From contig CM037842.1 in assembly GCA_021234535.1 (NCBI GenBank), positions 29,480,189 through 29,544,188 on the forward strand: a stretch of 64,000 bases of DNA, in the 5' to 3' direction. This DNA comes from Stichopus chloronotus. Lineage: Eukaryota; Echinodermata; Holothuroidea; Aspidochirotida; Stichopodidae. How positions within the stretch are numbered: position 1 is the first letter of the stretch; every line of letters starts with the position of its first letter. Below, one piece after another: positions 12,301 to 24,300 of this stretch. The notes beneath the pieces were generated by a model. It made no database searches. It had not been told where the DNA came from and saw only the letters and a program-made list of their open reading frames with translations. The position numbers were made by a program, and so were the translations under genes.

Positions 12301-15300
12301 TCCGTGACTGTTTTAGTGCTACGTTAGTACACTAGCGAAATCTTTGTTAAAAATATTGTATTATATTCCTTACTGAAAGGGTTTCTTTACTGCAACTTTA
12401 CTGCAATCTCCCCTGCGAAGGGATCCTTTCACTAGGAGACTTATCCAGCAAGTCCACTTAACTTCATAGCAGAGGGAATATTACTTTGTAGGGAGGGGCT
12501 TTTCTTGCCACTAGTTGTTGCTTCTTCACTGCAAGGGAACATCTACTTCATGGGAAGACCCTGTCATTGCAACTGATCATGAAAATTTTACATTGAGGAA
12601 ATGTTACTTAGCAAGAAACTTTTCTCTTGTGACTATTGTTGCAAACACTTTGTGGGAAGTTCCTGACATTTTCAATTGACCTCCGGCAACTAGGCCTGTT
12701 ACCCCTGCATTTTTGTTGTAATTTGTACTTCAGTGGGAGGCAGTTTTAAAATTCGGCTCGCCCTGGTTGCGTGACGGATACAGACAGTCTTCACAAGTAT
12801 GCATGGAGTAGTACAGCTGGTCCATCCAACATCATAAGCTACTACATATACTTGCAAAAAGGTAATGGTGATAGGTTGGATATATTGGACATCACCTTTT
12901 ATTTTTACAGGAAAAACTGTACATGGTAAGCTAGTACTTCAGTGATGAAATGTTCTATCTGGGAATTTTCAAATTTCAGAGAGGGACAGAAAACTGGATT
13001 GCCAATATACTGTTACAATGTGAAGAGGAGATCCATACAGTACACTGAGTTCTCATAGTGTAACATTATAGGCATACAGTTTTGCACAATATGCTCCAGA
13101 ATGGGAACTTCTTATTCCAGCCAGCAGGTGGTTTGATTTTATGACCTCTTTGTAATAATATATACTTTATTTAAATTTTGTAAGATTTCGTGCTTGAAAA
13201 ACATCAAACCAGTACTTAATTTGTGGGAGCTATATGGTTTATCAACAAATATTTAAACAGGTCTGAGCATGTCATTACTGCATTAATTTTCATACTCTCT
13301 GGGTAATACCGGCATTTTCTGAATCTTGCTGATATTGTGTTGATTTTGACTCAGTTAATTTAATGTGATTCCTTGACTGAAAAAGTTCATAAATTCAACT
13401 CACCAGCTTGACTTAATAATGCATGAAAATGAATGTGGACTGTACATTCTAGCTAATTACAGTATGTGTCAATTAATGCATTTCCCTGCATGTAGTATCT
13501 TTGAAAATAGTTCCCATTTAACAACACATTATTGAGCACCAGTGATCACATACCAGTAGTGAACACTTAGTACATCTTAATGCTGAGTTAATTATCATCT
13601 TGTATCATTGTTGATATGCCCACTCAGTGAACACTGGTCTCAACAGATCAGAGTTTTCACATGCTTTAAGTACAGGCTTTCAGAATATGTGAGTTTCTAT
13701 ATGTTAAGCCATCGAACAAGTTTGCCCAAGTATATATGCCTATCATTGTTATGTTAGATCTCAACATCCACTACCCAATCTGATTCAATTACAGCCGATT
13801 TCAGGAACTTAAATCTGGCCAGCCCCTATTTATGTTTAACAGATATAAAAGAGTCTATGTTCAAACCAAAAGCAGCACAATCTTGGGCAGCTACAGTGTA
13901 GGTACAATTAAGTTTCAATAAGCACTTTTTCTGGTGAAGTCAATGGAACATCCTTTGTCGCAAAGTTGCGGGATGTTCCTTTGCTGCAAAGTCGTGGGAA
14001 GTCCTTTACAGCAAATTTAGTCTCTGCAGATTCCTTTGTCACAAATTTATGATGGCAGATCTCATTTGCATGTGAAAAGTTAGATCACAGTAAATTTAAG
14101 TTACTGTTAAAAGTTACGGCATAGGTAGAGTTAGGTTTGAAGATCCAAATCATTGACCAGCTGGATTTGTTTTTTTCAACTGAGGGGCAATGAAGTGATG
14201 CCTAGTGACCAAGGAATGACAGTAAATACAGATTGTGTCTGCATAACTTTGGTGGTGACTGACTTTTCATCTGAAACCCAGAGTATCCAAAATAAAAGCC
14301 ACTGAGGATCGACTTTATTGACTGCACCTATATTGAAGTTTGCACCGGCCCTTTCTTGTATGAAACTTTCAATTATGTAAAATAAGAACATGAGAGAAAG
14401 GTTTCTTTTGTTTGCTTCTATTCCCAAAGTGCTTTCCATCTAATTCAGTGGTGTGATTATCCCCATTATTTTCTCTATGAACCAACTTGTTTGTTTTTTA
14501 TTTACTTTTTGGAGAGTTGTCTGATTAGGAATTCTCTGGGTTAGGAATTGTTCTTGTTGGAATTCTTTAATGGGAATTGTCTAGTGGAGGTTTTCCCGAG
14601 GAGGAAATTTCCTGGGGGAAATTGTCAGGGGTGGAGGTGTATCCCAGTCATGGTGCCAACATGCTTAAATACCTTCAAGTAACCTAGCATACTGTAAGCT
14701 AAAGTAGTTAATAACTGAAATGTTAAAAGAAATGTGAATTATTCTAACATGGCATTAGAATGATATTGTCTTACTACCCTAGTATAAAATTTTCAAGCAC
14801 CAATCATGGATATGTTGTGAGGTAAAAAAAACAATTTTTCAGATAATTGGCAACGTGACAAAATTCATTTTTGCATGCTACTTAGCCAATATTACAATGA
14901 ATTACCAAATATTTACTATGGTTGCTTTATTAATACTTCTGATATAAGTTATATTGTCATATGATGATGAGAATTGTAACCTATATATAAGCATGAGGGT
15001 ATATCACAGTGTTTGTGTACATGGTGCATTATACCAGTTTGGGATGTTTTGCTTGTAATTACATTATCTCAAGAATGTCCGGAAACCGTTAACAATATTC
15101 ATTTTTACATGCTGGGACTGAACTAACATTACAGTGGAATTACCAAATATTTGCTGTGGTCCCTTAACATATTTGATATTACTTTAATTGTTAGTTTTAT
15201 AAGTATGAGAATTGTAACCTATAAAGACATGACAGTGTATGTTCTAGAGTATGTGGTGCATGCTTGTTTTGGATGTCTTGCAATATTCCAAGAATGTCAG

Positions 15301-18300
15301 ATTGGGATGATCTCCTGTTTGTTGCTGTATATGAAGGCTTACTATAAAGTTCAAGAGCTGTAGTGCATTTTTTGGTTGAGGTCAAGGATAGCTGAGGTCA
15401 AATTTAAAAGCTCTCAAATGAATCTTAAGAGATGAAGCTTAAACTGATATGTTACATTTAATAAACAACACTGAGCACAGCTACCCTTTTGGTTTCTGTC
15501 AAGGTCAAAGGTCATTTGAGGTCAGCAGAGATGAAACTGAGTACCTCAAGAATGCAAGCTTTAGACTAATCCCCTATGTAGTTTGTTCAAGGCATGGACC
15601 ACATTGACTATAGGGACTTTATTCGACCTAGGTGAAGGGTTTCTTGCAGTCAGGGAAGGTCAAACTGTGAAAATATTGTCAGTAAAAATAATAAGATGCA
15701 CTATTGGTTTAGTAAGAGGTTAACCTGTGAAAAACAACATAAGCGTGGAAGCTTGAACATATAAGAGTGGAAGCTTGAACATATAAGTGTGGAAGCTTGA
15801 ACATATAAGAGTGGAAGCTTGAACATGTATCATATTTAGTGTATGAAGGATTTTCAGAAAATCTTGCTGCAAACCATGAAAATGTCATACATTGAATCAT
15901 TATGTCCTGTGCTGTGATGAAGTATTTTGCTGAAAAAAACATTGACTCTTGCCTGAGGTAAAAACTAGCAAGGACAGACATTGATTCTGATTATCATAGA
16001 CTCAATTCAAATTGTTGTTACCTTCAGTAGCTCCAGCTGGTTACATCTTGGAAACCTCAACACATTTTGCCTTCTTTTTTTATTTTTCAGATGCACCTTT
16101 TTGATATCGACATTCCCGGCAAGATCACATTCAAAGAATCAGAGGTCCTTTCTCCTGGGAATTTATTCACTACTTTTGAGACCCGTGAGTTGTCTGTTTA
16201 TAAGCAGATGGTTAAAGTATCATGACTTGTTTTAGTGATAAAATAAGTTGAATATAGAAGAATTTTCAGCTCCTTTGGCAGTTAAAACCCTCAAACCATT
16301 TCCTTTTTACTTTATCTGTACTGATGTTTTTTTCTTCAGTTGTCACTATGTATTAGTTTCAAAACTCTACCATACATTTTCGATTCCTTGCCGAACATTG
16401 GCAAGGAATCTATACATGCATGGACTGTATGGTGTGTGTACCAGCGTACGTAAGCTCCCTTAAGTAGCAGGTACCAGTGGTTGGTAAGAGCGAGAGCCGC
16501 GCACATCCATCCTTGCTCACGGGCAGGGGGTAATTAACTGGCTACCTGAAAATTCTGAGGCTGTGGGTAGGCCTGTCTCCTGATATCTGGAGGGCGTCCT
16601 CTCTGCTAGCAATCACTTGCTGCATGCAATCGTCTGAAAACGGGGAAATTCCAGTGACTTCCATCTGGGGAATTGTATGCCGTACCCAGTAATTCATTGA
16701 CTGCAAGTATGTAATGTGCATGTGTGTGTATGTGATGCCATGGCTTGAAGCCATGATATCTCAAGAAGCGAAATGTGCCTGAACTTCAAAGCTGGTTTGT
16801 ATGTAGTCCACTGTGAGTAGTTGTTTTTATGTAGGTCCAATTTATTTGAGATCACCAGAGCTTGAAGTATGAAAACCTACTAAAGGAGATATCTATCAAG
16901 ATCAGCATTGTAATGTAACTGGAACTCCATACTGATCACATTGGTAGCCCTTGGTCAGTAGATAATTTCTATAATTTTTGTTCAGAATTCAAAGGTCTTG
17001 GACAGTCAATAGAGGTAATGGTTTGAGAACCTTGTAAACACGGTATCTCAATAAAGGAAAGTTGCTGGAACGTCAAACTTGATGTGTTGGTTGTTTGTTG
17101 TAAGTTGGTGATCCCTATTGGATGGTTTTCATGGATGTCAAAGGTCATTTGAGGTCACCAGAGGTTAAAGTCTGGAAATTTATTACTTAAGATATCTCAG
17201 CAATTGAATGTGGCTAAACTTCAAACACACTGTGTTGGTAGTCCATTGTGATTAGGTGATTCCTATTGTTTTTCATGGGGGTCAAAGGTCATCAAAGGCC
17301 AGCAGAGGTTTAAATCTGAAACTTTATGGTGGAAGATGTTTCAGTACCTGAATGTTGTTAGAGTTTCAAACAACTCACATACGTAGCACTCTTGAGTAGA
17401 TGATGGCTACCTTTTCATGGAGGTCAAAGATTATGTGAGTTCCAGAGAATACACCATTGAAAAAATTTGTATACATGTTACCTCAGTAAGAGAAAGTTGT
17501 TGGAAGCTCAAACTTGGCTTATAGGTTTCCATTGTACTTAGATGATCCCTATTGCTTTTCATGGAGACCATTTGTGGTCACCAGCTGTTCAAATCTAAAA
17601 ACTGATTTAGAAAGTTATCTCAGCTATCAAATGTTGCTTAACTTCAAACTTAATGTGTTGGTAGTCCATTGTGAGTAGATGATCGAGACTGTTTCACATC
17701 AAAATCAAAGGTCATTTGAGGTCACTGTAGGTTGAATAATGAAAACCAATTAAAGAACCAGCAGCTGAATGTTTTGCTGAATCTTCAAGCTGGCAACATT
17801 GGTAGACTTTGATGAGTAGATGAGCTCTGTCATATCGTATGGTGGTTTAAAGTCATATGTCTGTCAGTAGAGATCGTAGTTTATACACTCATAGACATAG
17901 TATCCCACAAACAGTAAGGTGTTTGAAGTTTAAAATTGTTATGCATTGCACTTCATTTTCTATGAATATTGGCCAGAAATTTCAAAGTCATTCAACCTCT
18001 GTATAAACTTGTTGGCTTTGATCATAAATTTATCAGAAAATGCTACACCTATCATCATGACACTGTACAAGACCACCTCAAAAAAAAAAAAAAAATAGGA
18101 TGTCATTCAAAGTCATGAAAAAGTTTAGTTTTTTTTTTTGCTGTTTTAATATTTTATCTTAGCAAGTGTGCATGGTAGTCAGACCAGTCCATGTTGGAAC
18201 AATCCACTTGCATGCACCTGGAGGATTAATAGTTGCTACTTGATAGCAGTTATTGCTAGAATCAGTGCCCTAGGGTGTCATACCTGATTGCACCAAACTG

Positions 18301-21300
18301 AGCTGACCAACCATTTTTTGTTTTCATTTTAAACACATATCCATCAATGCCAAGAATTATCCTTTATTGTGTAAAAGCAAATCAGATCACGATAGGCACT
18401 GGAGATACTTTATTTGTACTGCATAACTTGAGAACAACTTTGTGGACTAGACTATGCAATTGGGATTATAGCATGGTGAACTCAAGTGGATAGTTAGTCT
18501 CCTCAAGCTTCTCATATCAACATCTGATGGATTACATGTAAAAGAAAGCCTCTCATATCAATATCTGATGGATAACATGTGAAAGAAAGCCTCTCATATC
18601 AATATCCGATGGATCACATGTAATGGGAAGCCTCTCATACCAATCCTGATTGATTACATGTAATGGGAAGCCTCTCATATCAATCCTGATGGATTACATG
18701 TAATGGGAAGCTTCTCATATCAATATCTGATGGATTACATGTAATGGGAAGCCTCCTATATCAATATCTGATGGATTGCATGTAATGGGAAGCCTCTCAT
18801 ATCAATATCTGATGGATTACATGTAATGGGAAGCCTTTTATATCAATATCTGACAGATAACATGTAATGGGAAGCCTTTTATATCAATATCTGATGGATT
18901 ACATGTAATGGAGAGCCTCTCATATCAATATTTAATGGATTACATGTAATGGGAAGCCGCTCATATCAATATCAGATGGATTACATGTAATGGGAAGCCT
19001 CTCATATCAATATCTGATGGATTACATGAAATGGGAAGCTTCTCATATCAATATCTGATGGATTACATGTAATGGGAAGCCTCCTATATCAATATCTTAT
19101 GGATTGCATGTAATGGGAAGCCTCTCATATCAATATCTGATGGATTACATGTAATGGGAAGCCTTTTATATCAATATCTGACAGATAACATGTAATGGGA
19201 AGCCTTTTATATCAATATCTGATGGATTACATGTAATGGAGAGCCTCTCATATCAATATTTAATGGATTACATGTAATGGGAAGCCGCTCATATCAATAT
19301 CCGATGGATCACATGTAATGGGAAGCCTCTCATACCAATCCTGATTGATTACATGTAATGGGAAGCCTCTCATATCAATCCTGATGGATTACATGTAATG
19401 GGAAGCTTCTCATATCAATATCTGATGGATTACATGTAATGGGAAGCCTCTCATATCAATATCTGATGGATTACATGTAATGGGAAGCCTCTCATATCAA
19501 TATCTCATGGATTACATGTAATGGGAAGCTTCTCATATCAATATCTGATGGATTACATGTAATGGGAAGCCTCTCATATCAATATCTCATGGATTACATG
19601 TAATGGGAAGCCTTTTATATCAATATCTGACGGATTACATGTAATGGGAAGCCTTTTATATCAATATCTGACGGATTACTGTATATGTAATGGGAAGCCT
19701 CTCATATCAATCCTGATGGATTACATGTAATGGGAAACTTGTCATATCAATATCTGATGGATTACATGTAATGGGAAGCCTCTCATATCAATATCTGATG
19801 GATTACATGTAATGGGAAGCCTCTCATATCAATCCTGATGGATTACATGTAATGGGAAACTTCTCGTATCAATATCTGATGGATTACATGTATTGGAAAG
19901 CCTCTCATATCTATCCTGATGGATTACATGTAATGGGAAGCTCCTCATATCAATATCTGATGGATTACATGTAATGGGAAGCCTCTCATATCAATATTTA
20001 ATGGATTACATGTAATGGGAAGCCGCTCATATCAATATCTGATGGATTACATGTTCAGTAATAGGAAGCCTCTCATATCAATATCTGATGGATTACATGT
20101 AATGGGAAGCCTCTCATATCAATATTTAATGGATTACATGTAATGGGAACCGTCTCATATCAATATCTGATGGATTACATGTATTGGGAACCGTCTCATA
20201 TCAATACCTGAAAGTTTACATGTTTGTAATGAAAGGCCTCACATTTCAATATCGGATGGGTTACATGAAAAGCCTCACATATCACTATCTGATTGATTAC
20301 ATCGAATGAGAAACCACACATAGCAACATATGATGGATCACAAGCCTCACATATCTAATGGATTACATGTAATGAGAAACCTTATGTATCAATCACTGTT
20401 AGCACTAGACCTGTCTCCTATAGTGTTGTTAATGGTTTTGAATGGTCTGCAATGAAATTATTTTAGAATTGAAATCCCATTACTGGCATTATTCGAGCAA
20501 ATGATGATAAGTTTAAAGCTTGTATGGGGTTTGATGTTCTTCAAATTGCCACAGTTATTTAGTTTAAAATGTACTGATATGTTTTCTACAGTGTACGAAA
20601 GATTTCTCATAGTATATTTTATTCAAGGATAAATCAAATCAGTGCAGTATTATTGTCAACCTACAATGAAATTGTTGCCAGAGTATCTTTGATAAGATTT
20701 GCACCAAATTAGAAATTGGGAATGAAAGTTAATTATCTTCACTTAATCTTTGTTTCAATCCTCTCACAGCATTTTGTAAGGTTGGCATAGGAATCTGCTA
20801 TGACATGAGGTTTGCAGAGCTTGCTCAAATCTACAAGACCCTAGGTGAGTAGAAATGTAATGACTCAACAACTTTAATGAGATATTGGAAGCCATAAGAG
20901 TATGTGATCCTTTTTGTGATGTAGAAGAGACTTTTGGTGTAAGATTGTTCTTCAAGATGGTAATATCAGATGCTATGTACAGTACAGGCTAAATAAAATC
21001 CAAATTACATCTATTTTTAAACCTACAGTGAAGTTATTTCTTTTTATAGAGAGGCCAGGTAGTGACAGGTTGTCTCCTGTGATATTCACTTTTTACATAT
21101 AGCAACATGCCTGGTAGATAATCTAGCTGAACTGTTACAGTATCATTTAATTTTCTAGTCAATTCCATGTTGCATGCATAGCACTTCAATGTATTATTGG
21201 CATGTACATGACTTCCATCTTCATTAGATATTGAATGGATTATGTGTTAACTGACATAAATATAAATTAGTCCTATTTCAAATGACTTAATTGCAACTGA

Positions 21301-24300
21301 TGTGCTGTACATACTGTATGAAGTTGTCTATATGTAAAATGTTGCCAAATTGGGGAAGAGGCTGGTATTAAAATTGAATGGGTAGCTACGAGGAGGATGA
21401 CCAAGATATTATTAAATTACTTGCTTGTCATGTTTTAAAATGTTAGGTCTCACTACCTGAAAATTAGTCCAGATAAAAATCCATCTGTAAATGTACCACA
21501 GGTCTACATTAGGTTGACATTTGTTTGGTAGAAAGTATTTCATGGTGAAATTTTCAATGTCTTTAACCCTGTTACATGATTATTGTCTACTTGATTACAT
21601 ATTACTGTGTCAGAGAGAAAATAAGACACACTGCAGCCTTAACCTCCATTACAGGTATTTGAGGAGATTTCTGCTGAATGGAACATTTATTAATTCATTA
21701 TTTTTACATTGTGGGCAGAATGAATGTCAAAACACTGGGGAGTACAGATCAGGTGACAAGTTTGATATGAGAAAATACCCCTCAATGCCTTAATTTTGAG
21801 GTATCTATGTAGAATGTTTTAGAAGACCTGTCACTGCATGTTACTTGTTTACTTCATGTTAGTCTGAATTTCAATTATTGTTGTCAGCTCAGATTTTGAA
21901 GTAGTGCAGATTTATGATCATATGGTGACTGTTGCAGGGTGACATTGCATTTATAGAAGGTATGAGTGATTATCAGAAGTACTGGGACAATTTTCTTTTA
22001 TCTGTATTGTTTACATTTAGGTTGTAAACTGATAGTATATCCAGGGGCATTTAATATGACAACAGGTGAAGCTCATTGGGAAGCAATTCAAAGGGGAAGG
22101 TAAGGACAAAATATAATTTTAACATCCCCACAACCGGTTCCTTGATGTCATCCTGTTACAATGCATCTATCTATGTGGCCATATAATGAATGTCATTTTG
22201 TATGATGAAAATGAGAGTGGGATTCCAACAGTGGCTGTGATCAGCATTCCTACTCTCAGTAAGGTGGAGTTCCACCAGTGGCTGTGACTAGCACTCCTAC
22301 TCTCATTAAGGTGGAGTTCCACCAGTGGCTGTGATTAGCATTCCTACTCTCATTAAGGTGGAATTTGACCAGTGGCTGTGACTAGCACTTCTACTCTCAT
22401 TAAGGTGGAGTTCCACCAGTGGCTGTGATTAGCACTCTTACTCCCATTAAGGTGGAATTCCACCAGTGACTGTGATCAGCATTCCTACTCTCATTAAGGT
22501 GGAATTCCACCAGTGGCTGTGATTAGCACTCCTACTCTCACTAAGGTGGAATTCCACCAGTGGCTGTGATTAGCATTCCTACTCTCATTAAGGTGGAATT
22601 TGACCAGTGGCTGTGATTAGCACTCCTACTCTCATTAAGGTGGAGTTCCACCAGTGGCTGTGACTAGCATTCCTACTCTCATTAAGGTGGAGTTCCACCA
22701 GTGGCTGTGATTAGCATTCCTACTCTCAGTAAGGTGGAATTTGACCAGTGGCTGTGACTAGCACTCCTACTCTCATTAAGGTGGAGTTCCACCAGTGGCT
22801 GTGACTAGCACTCCTACTCTCATTAAGGTGGAATTCCACCAGTGGCTGTGATTAGCACTCCTACTCCCATTAAGGCGGAATTCCACCAGTGACTGTGACC
22901 AGCATTGCTACTCTCATTAAGGTGGAATTCCACCAGTGGCTGTGACTAGCACTCCTACTCTCATTAAGGTGGAGTTCCACCAGTGGCTGTGACTAGCACT
23001 CCTTCTTTCATTAAGGTGGAGTTCCACCAGTGGCTGTGATCAGCATTCCTACTCTCAGTAAGGTGGAATTTGACCAGTAGCTGTGACTAGCACTTCTACT
23101 CTCATTAAGGTGGAGTTCCACCAGTGGCTGTGATTAGCATTTCTACTCTCATTAAGGTGGAATTTGACCAGTAGCTGTGACTAGCACTCCTACTCTCATT
23201 AAGGTGGAATTCCACCAGTGGCTGTGACTAGCATTCCTACTCTCATTAAGGTGGAATTCCACCAGTGGCTGTGATTAGCATTCCTACTCTCATTAAGTTG
23301 GAATTCCACCAGTGGCTGTGGCTGTGACTAGCATTCCTACTCTCATTAAAATTCCACCAGTGGCTGGGTTTAGTTTCCTGACTGTCAAAGCAAGCAAATT
23401 TAAATGTGATAGGTAATATAGGTGACTGTCACCAGCTAATATCAGCACAATGAGGTAATACATGTCAGTAACAGTAAGTGGAACATGTGGCTGTCACAGC
23501 AAGCACATAAAAATTCAATAAGGTAATGCATATGATTGTCACAGCCAGGCTTAAACAAATACTACAAATAGGATAAGATGGTGCAGATGCCTCTCACAAC
23601 AAACACATTTAAATGGAATAAAGTAAAATAATGGTATGTCACATCAAGCAAATACAAAAAGATTGAAAAGATGACTGCCACAACAAGAAAATATAAGTAT
23701 GATATTAAAAATAATACAGATGACTGCTGCGCCACATAAAGGTCATACAAAGAGAATGAAGGAAAAATTATCATAAATTTAACTGAATCTTTCTCATACT
23801 GCAGTGTAGTTTTTCAGCTGAAGAGAGCTTACGTCTCTTTGTATCGGGTATCGATTCAGTGTGCTTCATTTTCCCTTTTAATTGTTGATATGCACTGAAG
23901 AAGAGAATGAGCATGTAAGAATTTGAAAAGTGAGATTTACTCATGCAAGCAATTGTAAATGTAATGAATGTCACAGCAAGCAAATATAAAGAGCAATAAG
24001 TTAAAGGGAAATAGGGCGTTTGTTTTACAGAAAACATCCATACTTTTAAAACCAATGTTTGTCAATGCAGAATGATAGATTATTCAAAATAAGGAAGGAC
24101 AGTAGTCTTTTTTTTCAAGAAATAAGTTTCTCACAGATAGAAACTTAGTTATTTGTTGCTCAACACTAATTTGTTCACCCAAACTTTTCAAAATTCAAAT
24201 GATGCATCTTCCGTTACTCATCACATGCATAATGTTTTGGGGAGATAAAGCTTTGGCAGACGTTTATTGATGAGACTGAATGGTTTAATAATGACTAAAG

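Noticed and set aside
18495..20375. CRISPR-like regular array
   Set aside because: Head-to-tail 41-bp repeats without unique spacers in a eukaryotic intron; this is a satellite.
23562..24055. Hydrophobic minus-strand ORFs resembling membrane proteins
   Set aside because: AT-rich sequence read on the T-rich strand; overlaps a MITE and degenerate repeats.
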